Origin: Rhodococcus pyridinivorans
Lineage (GTDB): Bacteria > Actinomycetota > Actinomycetes > Mycobacteriales > Mycobacteriaceae
DNA: 64,000 bases
Assembly (NCBI RefSeq): GCF_900105195.1
Contig: NZ_FNRX01000002.1
Coordinates: forward strand, 3,224,001-3,288,000
Reading direction: 5' to 3'
This document shows positions 29,743 to 36,669 of this stretch, piece by piece (the stretch's first letter is position 1; every line of letters starts with the position of its first letter). A program made the position numbers and the translations under genes. The notes under the pieces are model-generated. The model was not told the origin of the DNA, ran no database searches, and saw nothing but the letters and a program-made list of their open reading frames with translations.

Positions 29743-31817
29743 GACGGGCTGCCTTCCCCACCGGAACCGACGAGCTCGGCGGTGGGCGAGGCGTTCTCGC
29801 GGCGACGGACCCATTCGGTCACGATCCGCACGGCCTCGTCGACCGGCACGCCGTTGACCTGCGTGCCGTCGCGGAAACGGAAACTGACCGCGCCCGCCGC
29901 GACGTCGCGCTCACCGGCGAGCAGCATGAACGGCACCTTCTGCGTGGTGTGGGTGCGGATCTTCTTCTGCATACGGTCGTCGGAGACGTCGACCTCGGCC
30001 CGGATCCCCTGAGCCTTCAGCTTGCCCACGACGTCGAACAAGTGGTCCTCGAAGTCCGCGGCCACAGGAATGCCCACGACCTGGACGGGCGAGAGCCACG
30101 CCGGGAAGGCACCGGCGTAGTGCTCGGTGAGCACGCCGAAGAACCTCTCGATCGACCCGAAGAGCGCCCGGTGGATCATGACGGGCCGGTGTTTCGCCCC
30201 GTCGGTGCCGGTGTACTCGAGCTCGAATCGCTCCGGCAGATTGAAGTCGAGCTGGATCGTCGACATCTGCCAGCTGCGGCCCAGGGCGTCCTTGACCTGC
30301 ACCGAGATTTTCGGACCGTAGAAGGCCGCACCGCCCGGATCGGGGACGAGGTGCAGACCCGAGGCCTCGGCGACCTCGCGCAGGGTGTCGGTCGCGACGT
30401 CCCACAGCTCGTCGCTGCCGACGAACTTCTTGGGATTCTTCGTCGACAGTTCGAGGTAGTAGTCGTCGAGCCCGTAATCCTTCAGCAGGTCGAGGATGAA
30501 CTTCAGGACGCTGGTGAGCTCGTCGCGCATCTGCTCCGGGGTGCAGAAGATGTGCGCGTCGTCCTGCGTCATGCCGCGCACACGGGTGAGCCCGTGGATC
30601 ACACCGGACTTCTCGTAGCGGTAGACGGATCCGAACTCGAACATGCGAAGCGGCAGCTCGCGGTACGAGCGGCCTCGCGAACGGAAGATCAGGTCGTGCA
30701 TCGGGCAGTTCATCGGCTTGAGGTAGTAGTCCTGACCCGGCTTGCGAACCGTGCCGTCCTCGTTGAGCTCCTCGTCGATGTGCATCGCCGGGAACATGCC
30801 GTCGCGGTACCAGTCGAGGTGACCGGAGACCTCGTAGAGGTGGCCCTTGGTGATGTGCGGCGAGTACACGAACTCGTAGCCGGCCTCGACGTGCCGCTGA
30901 CGCGAGTAGTTCTCCATCTCCTGGCGGATGATGCCGCCCTTCGGATGGAAGACCGGCAGTCCCGAGCCGAGCTCGTCGGGAAACGAGAACAGGTCGAGTT
31001 CGGTGCCGAGCTTGCGGTGGTCGCGGCGCTCGGCCTCGGCGAGGAGTTCGAGGTGCGCGTCGAGCGCCTCGGTGGACTCCCAGGCCGTGCCGTAGATGCG
31101 CTGCAGGCCGGCGTTGTCCTGGTCGCCGCGCCAGTAGGCCGCGGAACTGCGCGTGAGCTTGAACGCCGGGATGAACTTGGTGGTGGGCACGTGCGGGCCG
31201 CGGCACAGGTCCTTCCAGACGAGCTCACCCGTGCGGGGGTTGAGGTTGTCGTAGATGGTCAGTTCCTTGCCGCCGACCTCCATCACCTCGGGGTCCGGCT
31301 CGAAGTCACTGCTTCCTGCCTTGTCGTCGATGAGTTCGAGTTTGAACGGTTCGTCCTTCAATTCCTCGCGGGCGTCCTCGAGGCTGTCGACGACGCGACG
31401 CGAGAAGCGCTGGGCATCCTTGACGATCTTCTTCATCCGCTTCTCGAGCTTCGCGAGATCTTCGGGCGTGAAGGGACGCTCGACCTGGAAGTCGTAGTAG
31501 AAGCCGTCGCGGATGGGCGGGCCGATGCCGAGCTTCGCCTCCGGGAACTCCTGCTGCACGGCCTGTGCGAGCACGTGGGCGGCCGAGTGGCGGATGACGC
31601 TGCGACCGTCCTCGGTGTCGGCGCCGACGGCCTCGACCTCGACGTCCGATTCCGGCGTCCACGAAAGATCGTGCAGCGTGCCTTCCGAGTCGCGGACGAC
31701 CACGATCGTCTCGGGTCCCTTGGTGGGCAGACCCGCGTCACGGACCGCCGCGCCCGCAGTGGTCCCCGCGGGCACCCGGACGATCGTGGCTGGTTTCGCG
31801 GATGCGGGCGTGGTCAC
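29739..31817 (-). CDS. thrS: Threonyl-tRNA synthetase
   Basis: A 692-residue ThrRS: N-terminal TGS domain (about 1-70), editing domain with [10 protein letters not shown] and the late zinc-like histidines, class II catalytic core (motif 2 [17 protein letters not shown], motif 3 region [17 protein letters not shown]), and the anticodon-binding domain. Start: GTG 31817, with GAGGAG upstream; the ORF start at 31895 lacks similarity. The zinc ligand Cys of the core is in [10 protein letters not shown]. First gene of thrS-HIT, 151 nt upstream of pgsA. Confidence 0.96.
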   Translation of the reverse strand: MTTPASAKPATIVRVPAGTTAGAAVRDAGLPTKGPETIVVVRDSEGTLHDLSWTPESDVEVEAVGADTEDGRSVIRHSAAHVLAQAVQQEFPEAKLGIGPPIRDGFYYDFQVERPFTPEDLAKLEKRMKKIVKDAQRFSRRVVDSLEDAREELKDEPFKLELIDDKAGSSDFEPDPEVMEVGGKELTIYDNLNPRTGELVWKDLCRGPHVPTTKFIPAFKLTRSSAAYWRGDQDNAGLQRIYGTAWESTEALDAHLELLAEAERRDHRKLGTELDLFSFPDELGSGLPVFHPKGGIIRQEMENYSRQRHVEAGYEFVYSPHITKGHLYEVSGHLDWYRDGMFPAMHIDEELNEDGTVRKPGQDYYLKPMNCPMHDLIFRSRGRSYRELPLRMFEFGSVYRYEKSGVIHGLTRVRGMTQDDAHIFCTPEQMRDELTSVLKFILDLLKDYGLDDYYLELSTKNPKKFVGSDELWDVATDTLREVAEASGLHLVPDPGGAAFYGPKISVQVKDALGRSWQMSTIQLDFNLPERFELEYTGTDGAKHRPVMIHRALFGSIERFFGVLTEHYAGAFPAWLSPVQVVGIPVAADFEDHLFDVVGKLKAQGIRAEVDVSDDRMQKKIRTHTTQKVPFMLLAGERDVAAGAVSFRFRDGTQVNGVPVDEAVRIVTEWVRRRENASPTAELVGSGGEGSPS

Positions 31818-31959
31818 TGTGACGGACTCCTCGGCTCGATGCCTGATACGTGGTCGTCGCCGGACGCGTGCTGCGGTCGACGATCGCGAGCACACGGCAA
31901 CTTCATCATGCTATCGACATCCGCCCGGGCAGCGAACACAGGGAGCCGAGCGGAGAAAC

Positions 31960-32610
31960 TCAGAGGTGGTTGAGACCCGTCAGCACCCGTTCGAGCAGTT
32001 CGACGTTCGGTCCCACCTTGTCGGCCGTGCGGTGCACGGTGATCTCGCCGGTCGCCGCGAGATCCCCGACGAGCACGCGCGCGACACCGAGCGGGATCTG
32101 CGCGAGGGCCGCGATCTCCATGATCGATCTCGGCTGGGCGCACAACGCCAGCACGAGGCGATGCTCGTCCATCGCCGGACCGGACTCACTGCCCATCGCG
32201 GAGGGGACGGCCGACACGAGCACTTCGAGAGGCAGCTCCACCTCGGCTCGGGTGCGTCCCCCGCTCCGCACGAACGGGCGCACGAACGACGACGTCTCTG
32301 ACTGGTTCATGTCCTCGATTCCCACACTGGTCCCGGTGCCCGCATTCCGGCCGGCCGGCTGCGCTGCACCGCCCGACAACGCTCTGTCGACCGACAACGC
32401 TCTGTCGACCGGCTGCGCTGTGTCGACCGGCTGCGCTGCGGGACGGTACATCTCGGCTGCCGTGACCTCGTCCACGACGGGGCCCGGCTCGCGGTGATTC
32501 CGTACCGGCACGGCGTGATCCGCCGGCCGCCGACGTCGACGGGACCGACCGGATCCGAATCTCGCTCCGGTCGCCCCCACGACCGGCCATTCGCTGTCCG
32601 CAACGCTCAT
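31960..32610 (-). CDS. Orphan DUF742 family protein with N-terminal hexapeptide repeats
   Basis: A 216-residue protein. The C-terminal 115 residues are a DUF742 domain (FVRPFVRSGGRTRAEVELPLEVLV, then LALCAQPRSIMEIAALAQIPLGVARVLVGDLAATG, a winged-helix-like region). The N-terminal half is Arg- and Pro-rich with six-residue repeats of the AQPVDR/ALSVDR type encoded by an 18-bp DNA repeat. DUF742 proteins usually sit in operons with a nitrate-sensing histidine kinase, a roadblock/MglB protein and a small GTPase; none is adjacent. ATG 32610 follows a GGAGGG site by 9 nt, supporting the long N-terminus. Confidence 0.78.
   Translation of the reverse strand: MSVADSEWPVVGATGARFGSGRSRRRRRPADHAVPVRNHREPGPVVDEVTAAEMYRPAAQPVDTAQPVDRALSVDRALSGGAAQPAGRNAGTGTSVGIEDMNQSETSSFVRPFVRSGGRTRAEVELPLEVLVSAVPSAMGSESGPAMDEHRLVLALCAQPRSIMEIAALAQIPLGVARVLVGDLAATGEITVHRTADKVGPNVELLERVLTGLNHL
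32358..32447. repeat. 18-bp tandem repeat inside the DUF742 gene
   Basis: Units of 18 bp start at about 32358, 32376, 32394, 32412 and 32430. Those at 32376 and 32394 are identical (acaacgctctgtcgaccg); the others diverge. The period is a multiple of three, so unit number can change without frameshift, adding or removing six residues. Confidence 0.8.
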
Positions 32611-32807
32611 CCGGACGTGCCCTCCTCGACGACCACGATCCTGCCATCACTACGCGCACTTCGGCCACAAGCACCACAGCTGTGCCCACACGACACGCGT
32701 GGTCGGGCCCGAGGGGGCCGTTGCGGTTCGAAGGAAACAAGCGCTCGCGGGCGACCACCCGACCGGGCGCCACGCACGCTCAACGATTTCATCAAGGTAC
32801 GAAAAAA

Positions 32808-32827
32808 GGCACCCCTGCGGGGGTGCC
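32808..32827 (-). terminator. Rho-independent terminator of tRNA-Val(CAC)
   Basis: GGCACCCC (32808-32815), loop TGCG, GGGGTGCC (32820-32827) form a perfect 8-bp stem. Read on the minus strand it is followed by six T (32807-32802), so it is an intrinsic terminator placed 22 nt beyond the 3' end of the minus-strand tRNA-Val. Confidence 0.88.
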
Positions 32828-32848
32828 TTTCGTCACTGCCGATCTCAG

Positions 32849-32920
32849 TGGTCCCGGCTGGGATCGAACCAGCGACCTCCCCGGTGTGAACGGGACGCTC
32901 TTCCACTGAGCCACGGGACC
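32849..32920 (-). tRNA. tRNA-Val (anticodon CAC)
   Basis: A 72-nt cloverleaf on the minus strand. The acceptor GGTCCCG (32920-32914) pairs with CGGGACC (32856-32850), with A at 32849. The anticodon loop reads TTCACAC, anticodon CAC, decoding GUG. The T loop is GGTTCGATCC. No encoded CCA. A strong terminator follows. Confidence 0.95.
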
Positions 32921-33353
32921 GGGCCGCTCCGCAGCGGCTCGAACGAGATGGAACACTAACACGCTCCCGCCATGAAGACGAATCGCCTGGTCCCAGCGTT
33001 TCGACGCGGATGTTCCGTGCAGCGCGTTCGGGTGGCGCCTCTCGCGCGCGTACGCGAGCGGGCAGGAGACCGTGCTCGTAGAGACGAGAAGGCGCACCCG
33101 GAGCCCCGGGACGTGGACGGCCCTCAACTCGGGAGGACCGGGGAACGCAAGTGTCGGCCGGAGCGACACGAGCGGGGGACGCGGGCTCGGCCTCCGAAGC
33201 CCTATTCGTCGCCTCCCGCAGGGGTCATCAGCCCGTCACCTTCGCGAAATCTGCCGGTTTTCTGCCGTTGACCTGCGGATTTGTGCGTTTCGTAGATGCT
33301 CGGCTACTGTTTTGAACCGCACCACGGAGAGCACGACGCCGAACGGTGCGAAT
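32921..33353. other. 433-nt intergenic region between divergent tRNA genes
   Basis: No convincing gene is seen; the ORFs here lack ribosome sites and similarity. It must hold the promoters of tRNA-Val (minus) and the plus-strand tRNA array. For the latter, TTGTGC (33281-33286) is 18 nt before TACTGT (33305-33310), and TTGACC (33269-33274) is a second -35 candidate. Confidence 0.55.
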
Positions 33354-33426
33354 GCGGATGTAGCGCAGCTGGTAGCGCATCACCTTGCCAAGGTGAGGGT
33401 CGCGGGTTCGAATCCCGTCATCCGCT
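33354..33426 (+). tRNA. tRNA-Gly (anticodon GCC), copy 1
   Basis: A 73-nt cloverleaf: acceptor GCGGATG (33354-33360) with CATCCGC (33419-33425) and discriminator T. The anticodon loop TTGCCAA gives GCC. The T arm contains GGGTTCGAATCCC. First of five plus-strand tRNAs; identical to the copy at 33649. Confidence 0.96.
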
Positions 33427-33451
33427 CGAGAGGTTGGACTCGACCTTTTAC

Positions 33452-33522
33452 GGTGGAGTGGCCGAGTGGTGAGGCAACGGCCTGCAAAGCCGTGCACACG
33501 GGTTCGATTCCCGTCTCCACCT
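33452..33522 (+). tRNA. tRNA-Cys (anticodon GCA)
   Basis: A 71-nt cloverleaf: acceptor GGTGGAG (33452-33458) pairs with CTCCACC (33515-33521), discriminator T. Anticodon loop CTGCAAA gives GCA. T arm GGGTTCGATTCCC. It is the only member of the array that is not duplicated, and the next tRNA starts 2 nt after it. Confidence 0.95.
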
Positions 33523-33523
33523 C

Positions 33524-33595
33524 GCGCGATTAGCTCAGCGGGAGAGCGCTTCCCTGACACGGAAGAGGTCACTGGTTCAATCCCAGTATCGCGCA
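33524..33595 (+). tRNA. tRNA-Val (anticodon GAC), copy 1
   Basis: A 72-nt cloverleaf: acceptor GCGCGAT (33524-33530) with ATCGCGC (33588-33594), discriminator A. Anticodon loop CTGACAC gives GAC. The bases CCA follow directly (33596-33598), perhaps by chance since the second copy lacks them. Confidence 0.95.
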
Positions 33596-33648
33596 CCAGG
33601 TTCGACCAGCACGTGGGCCGAGCCGGTTCACCGAAAGAACGTGCACAT

Positions 33649-33721
33649 GCGGATGTAGCGCAGCTGGTAGCGCATCACCTTGCCAAGGTGAGGGTCGCGG
33701 GTTCGAATCCCGTCATCCGCT
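33649..33721 (+). tRNA. tRNA-Gly (anticodon GCC), copy 2
   Basis: Base-for-base identical to the tRNA-Gly at 33354-33426. Acceptor GCGGATG (33649-33655) with CATCCGC ending at 33720. The spacer before it differs from that before copy 1 except for the last few bases, so the duplication is confined to the tRNA genes. Confidence 0.96.
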
Positions 33722-33744
33722 CCATTCCGGCGATCACCATGCCG

Positions 33745-33816
33745 GCGCGATTAGCTCAGCGGGAGAGCGCTTCCCTGACACGGAAGAGGTCACTGGTTCA
33801 ATCCCAGTATCGCGCA
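33745..33816 (+). tRNA. tRNA-Val (anticodon GAC), copy 2
   Basis: Identical to the tRNA-Val at 33524-33595. Acceptor GCGCGAT (33745-33751) with ATCGCGC (33809-33815), discriminator A. It ends the array and is followed 8 nt later by a strong hairpin. Confidence 0.95.
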
Positions 33817-33823
33817 CAGAAGA

Positions 33824-33858
33824 TGAAGGCTCCCTTCGAATTTCGAAGGGAGCCTTCA
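33824..33858. terminator. Terminator after the tRNA array
   Basis: TGAAGGCTCCCTTCG (33824-33838), a 5-nt AATTT loop and CGAAGGGAGCCTTCA (33844-33858) make a perfect 15-bp stem, followed by TTCGTTCG. It lies between the plus-strand tRNA array and a convergent minus-strand gene and can serve both. Confidence 0.8.
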
Positions 33859-33973
33859 TTCGTTCGTGGAGACGCATTCGTTCGTGGAGACCGCCGATCG
33901 TCCGGGCCACCCGGTGAGAATCCGGCAACGGGTGATCCGGTGCGGAGGTATTCCCCCGCACCGGACCGGCGCG

Positions 33974-34468
33974 TCACGCGCCGAGCGTGTTGATCCCCGC
34001 GATCATCGCCCGCAGCGACGACTCGTTGCCGGTCTCGCCCGTGCCCATCACCCAGGTCGTGCGCTCGCCGGAGCGGCACAGCAGGAAGGTCGCGGACATC
34101 TCACCGAGGTCGTGGCGGTGGAACGACAGGATCTCGATGTTCAGCCCGAGGTCGTACAGCATCGCGGTCATCGCGGCGATCGGTCCGCAGGTCGTGGCGG
34201 ATGCCGTATGGATCGTGTCGCCGATCGCGATCGTCGCCTCGAAGGCGCTGCGTCCCGCACCCAGGGCCGTCGCGGTCCAGCCACCGAGGCGGACCGGGCC
34301 GTGCTGCGCACCGTAGGTGGATTCGAACTCCGTCCAACTCATGCCGGAGGCTTCCTCGCGCAATCCCCGAGGAAGGCCGCGTCCGTAGCGGGCGAAGAAC
34401 GGATCGGCATCAGGGGTGCCAGAGGGGAACATCGGAGCGAAACCCGAGAAGGAGGTGAAGGCGTTCAT
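33974..34468 (-). CDS. Orphan LeuA-type regulatory (dimerisation) domain protein
   Basis: A 164-residue protein whose last 120 residues match the allosteric C-terminal domain of 2-isopropylmalate synthase: MSWTEFESTYG linker, TTCGPIAAMTAMLYDLGLNIEILSFHRH, and the end ESSLRAMIAGINTLGA, comparable to TASLRAVVSAVNR in LeuA. The catalytic TIM barrel is wholly absent. In LeuA this domain binds leucine for feedback inhibition; alone it could be a BCAA sensor or modulator of a full-length partner encoded elsewhere. Start: ATG 34468. It is preceded by a short leader ORF and a possible attenuator, and converges with the tRNA array. Confidence 0.72.
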   Translation of the reverse strand: MNAFTSFSGFAPMFPSGTPDADPFFARYGRGLPRGLREEASGMSWTEFESTYGAQHGPVRLGGWTATALGAGRSAFEATIAIGDTIHTASATTCGPIAAMTAMLYDLGLNIEILSFHRHDLGEMSATFLLCRSGERTTWVMGTGETGNESSLRAMIAGINTLGA

Positions 34469-34476
34469 CGTTCGTA

Positions 34477-34540
34477 GTGGTCTTCCACGAGAAGGAAGGA
34501 CCGACGCGTAGCTCAACGACCCGCAGCGAGGGGTCGGTCC
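34477..34540 (-). promoter_or_regulatory. Putative attenuator between leader peptide and LeuA-like gene
   Basis: On the minus strand GGACCGAC (34540-34533) pairs with GTCGGTCC (34505-34498) across 27 nt. A competing stem, GACCC (34535-34531) with GGGTC (34522-34518), shares three of the same bases, so the two are exclusive. The first stem is followed by TTCCTTCTC. A small hairpin at 34477-34488 (GTGG-AAGA-CCAC) holds the GGAAG ribosome-site candidate in its loop. This is the design of translation-coupled attenuation; predicted only. Confidence 0.5.
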
Positions 34541-34543
34541 GAA

Positions 34544-34585
34544 TCAGACCCCGCTACGGCGGTGAACTACGAGTACGCGCTTCAT
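34544..34585 (-). CDS. Putative 13-residue BCAA-rich leader peptide
   Basis: A short ORF, MKRVLVVHRRSGV and stop, 75 nt upstream of the LeuA-like start. Four valines and one leucine in 13 residues fit a branched-chain amino acid sensor peptide. Its ATG lies seven nt after a candidate -10, so it would be the first codon of a leaderless mRNA, as in several actinobacterial biosynthetic leaders. It is far too short for statistical support; context is the argument. Confidence 0.5.
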   Translation of the reverse strand: MKRVLVVHRRSGV

Positions 34586-34592
34586 AGCCGCG

Positions 34593-34621
34593 ACGGTACA
34601 ACGCACCGACATTTCGTGCAA
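34593..34621 (-). promoter_or_regulatory. Promoter for leader peptide and LeuA-like gene
   Basis: Minus strand: -35 TTGCAC (34621-34616), 17-nt spacer, -10 TACCGT (34598-34593), then seven nt to the leader ATG at 34585. Spacing and hexamers fit a primary-sigma promoter giving a leaderless transcript. Confidence 0.5.
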
Positions 34622-34665
34622 GTCGCATCCACGGGACCGTGTGACGCAACCGTGACCACGGTCGC

Positions 34666-34694
34666 TGGAACCTGAGGGATCCCTCATGTAGCGT
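34666..34694 (+). promoter_or_regulatory. Candidate promoter with palindrome in its spacer
   Basis: TGGAAC (34666-34671) and TAGCGT (34689-34694) are 17 nt apart, and the spacer contains the perfect 14-bp palindrome TGAGGGATCCCTCA (34673-34686). A dimeric repressor bound there would block RNA polymerase. The transcript would run towards the GNAT gene through a structured leader. Confidence 0.42.
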
Positions 34695-34722
34695 GGATGT
34701 TGCCATCCCCCCGATGGTGTCG

Positions 34723-34758
34723 AACCCCAGCCATGACCCCCCATCCAAGGCTGGGGTT
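34723..34758 (+). promoter_or_regulatory. Strong hairpin in leader upstream of the GNAT gene
   Basis: AACCCCAGCC (34723-34732) and GGCTGGGGTT (34749-34758) form a perfect 10-bp stem with a C-rich 16-nt loop. There is no T-tract. It lies 111 nt before the GNAT start, within the predicted transcript from 34694, and could be an RNA regulatory element or a small RNA terminator. A second, closer -10 candidate (TATTGT, about 34837) may serve the GNAT gene directly. Confidence 0.4.
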
Positions 34759-34868
34759 CAGCCATATCCGGACCCTTCTCCGTCTCGCGTCCGGGCTCGT
34801 GTCTCCGTCTCGCATCGACACGCGGGGCACCTGCCGTATTGTCCCGTCCGAGTGCTTCACTGGGGTGC

Positions 34869-35438
34869 ATGTCCATGCCACCACTCGAAGAAGCAGTCTC
34901 CGTCGACGAGGCGGGCATCTGGGACGCCGAGGCAATCGCTCAGGTCGCCGCCGCGACCTTCCCGCTCGCCTGCCCTCAGGACGCCGCCGAGGACGACATC
35001 GCCGACTTCATCGAGCGCACCCTCAGCGCGGAGAAGTTCGCCGAGTACCTGTCCTCCCCCGAACGCATCGTTCTCGAGGCGCGCGCGGGTGAGGAGATCG
35101 TCGGTTATCTGATGGCAGTGGACGCCGCTCCCGAGGATCCGGCGATCGACGCGATGATCACGGCGCGGCCGGCGATCGAGATCAGCAAGCTGTACGTGAT
35201 GCCGGGCCATCACGGTTCCGGAATCTCTGCGGCGCTCATGGATGCGATCGTCGCGCGGGCCCACACACTCGGGCGTGTGGGCCTGTGGCTCGGCGTCAAC
35301 CAGGAGAACACCCGCGCCCGGCGCTTCTACGAGAAGCAGGGCTTCGAGGTGGTGGGCACGCGCACGTTCGTCGTGGGGGCGCAGACGCACGACGATTTCG
35401 TCATGCAGCGCACCCTCCGAAGGGATGCCGGCCGGTGA
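34869..35438 (+). CDS. GNAT family N-acetyltransferase
   Basis: A 189-residue acetyltransferase. Acetyl-CoA binding motif A is LYVMPGHHGSGISAALM, and motif B is NQENTRARRFYEKQGFEVVGTRTF. The substrate is unknown; the family acetylates amines of small molecules or proteins. Start: ATG 34869 (MSMPPLEEAVS); a second ATG six nt later is possible. It is the orthologue by position of Rv2669, next to the ZapE-like gene. Confidence 0.85.
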   Translation: MSMPPLEEAVSVDEAGIWDAEAIAQVAAATFPLACPQDAAEDDIADFIERTLSAEKFAEYLSSPERIVLEARAGEEIVGYLMAVDAAPEDPAIDAMITARPAIEISKLYVMPGHHGSGISAALMDAIVARAHTLGRVGLWLGVNQENTRARRFYEKQGFEVVGTRTFVVGAQTHDDFVMQRTLRRDAGR

Positions 35439-35460
35439 GCCGGTGATGGGGTGAAGGTCG

Positions 35461-35484
35461 ACCCGGCGCGCATGAGCGCCGGGT
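35461..35484. terminator. Bidirectional terminator between GNAT and zapE-like genes
   Basis: ACCCGGCGC (35461-35469), loop GCATGA, GCGCCGGGT (35476-35484): a perfect 9-bp GC-rich stem in the 52-nt gap between convergent genes. Confidence 0.6.
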
Positions 35485-35490
35485 ATCCGA

Positions 35491-36504
35491 TCAGCCCGCG
35501 GCAACCTCGAATCGGGACAGCGCCAGCAGACGGGACGTCGCGCGCAGGTACTTCTTGCGGTAGCCGCCCGCGAGCATCTCGGGCGTGAAGATCTCGTCGA
35601 GCTTGGCGCCGGAGACCGTCACGGGGATGCTCGCGTCGTACATGCGGTCGGCGAGGACCACCAGACGTAGGGCCACCGACTGGTCCTTCGCCGGGTGCAC
35701 ACCCTCGAGGAAGACGGCGGGGACACCCTCGACGAGCTTGCCGTAACGGGACGGGTGCAGCGTGCTCAGGTGCGCGCACAGCTCGTCGAAGTCGTCGAGC
35801 GTCGCACCCGGGATCGCGTCGGCGCGCTCGGTGAGCTCTGCCGAGTCGACCGGATCGGGTGCAGGCGGCAGGTCGCGGTGACGGTAGTCGGGGCCGTCGA
35901 CGCGGATGGTCTCGAAGATCGACGCGAGCTTCTTGATCTCGCGCAGGAAGTCCTGTGCCGCGAACCGTCCCTCACCCAGCTGGCCGGGGAGCGTGTTGGA
36001 GGTCGCGACGATCGAGACGCCGCGGGCCGACAGTTCGGTCAGCAGGCGCGAGACGAGCATGGTGTCGCCCGGATCGTCGAGTTCGAACTCGTCGATGCAC
36101 AGCACGCTGTGGTTCGACAGCTCCTCGACGGCCTTGTTGAATCCGAGGGCGCCGACGACGTGGGTGAGCTCGACGAACGTGCCGAAGGCCTTGGGCGCGG
36201 GTGCGCTGTGGAAGATCGAGGCGAGCAGGTGGGTCTTGCCCACGCCGAAGCCGCCGTCGAGGTAGAGGCCGGCCCCCTGCGGCTGGGAGCGGCGGCCGAA
36301 CAGGCCGCGCTTGCCGCCGCGGATCTTCCCGATCTTGCCGACGAACTCCGCAGCGGTCGTCACCGCGGCCGCCTGGCTCGGCTCGTTCGGATCCGGAATG
36401 TACGACTCGAAGCTCACCTCGTCGAACATCGCGGGGGGCACCATCTGCGCCACCAACTGGTCTGCAGGCACCACCGGATTGCGGTCGACGAGACGTTCGT
36501 GCAT
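35491..36504 (-). CDS. ZapE/AFG1-like P-loop ATPase
   Basis: A 337-residue AFG1/ZapE family ATPase. Walker A is DGGFGVGKTH, Walker B VLCIDEFELDDPGD, and sensor SIVATSNTLPGQLGEGRF. N-terminal FDEVSFESYIPDPNEPSQ is typical of the actinobacterial branch. In Escherichia coli ZapE acts on FtsZ at constriction; the role here is inferred. ATG 36504 (MHERLVDRNPVVPAD) is preferred to the ATG at 36528, but neither has a clear ribosome site. It is divergent from the hydrolase-like lipoprotein. Confidence 0.83.
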   Translation of the reverse strand: MHERLVDRNPVVPADQLVAQMVPPAMFDEVSFESYIPDPNEPSQAAAVTTAAEFVGKIGKIRGGKRGLFGRRSQPQGAGLYLDGGFGVGKTHLLASIFHSAPAPKAFGTFVELTHVVGALGFNKAVEELSNHSVLCIDEFELDDPGDTMLVSRLLTELSARGVSIVATSNTLPGQLGEGRFAAQDFLREIKKLASIFETIRVDGPDYRHRDLPPAPDPVDSAELTERADAIPGATLDDFDELCAHLSTLHPSRYGKLVEGVPAVFLEGVHPAKDQSVALRLVVLADRMYDASIPVTVSGAKLDEIFTPEMLAGGYRKKYLRATSRLLALSRFEVAAG

Positions 36505-36669
36505 CAGCCCAGGGTACGACCGCATCATGCTCGGATCCTCACTCGAATCCGGAATGCGACCTACTTCACACGGCGTTCACCTCGGCGTCATGCACCGGGA
36601 GGACACTTCGGATCGGCCGCTCGACCACCGGTTGCGCGCGGCCGCCGGTGAACCTGGCAGGCTGTGCGC

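Noticed and set aside
31818..31959. Possible T-box upstream of thrS
   Set aside because: The region is short and I see no T-box sequence or specifier stem.
32972..33533. Plus-strand ORFs across the tRNA region
   Set aside because: They read through tRNA genes and have no ribosome site or similarity.
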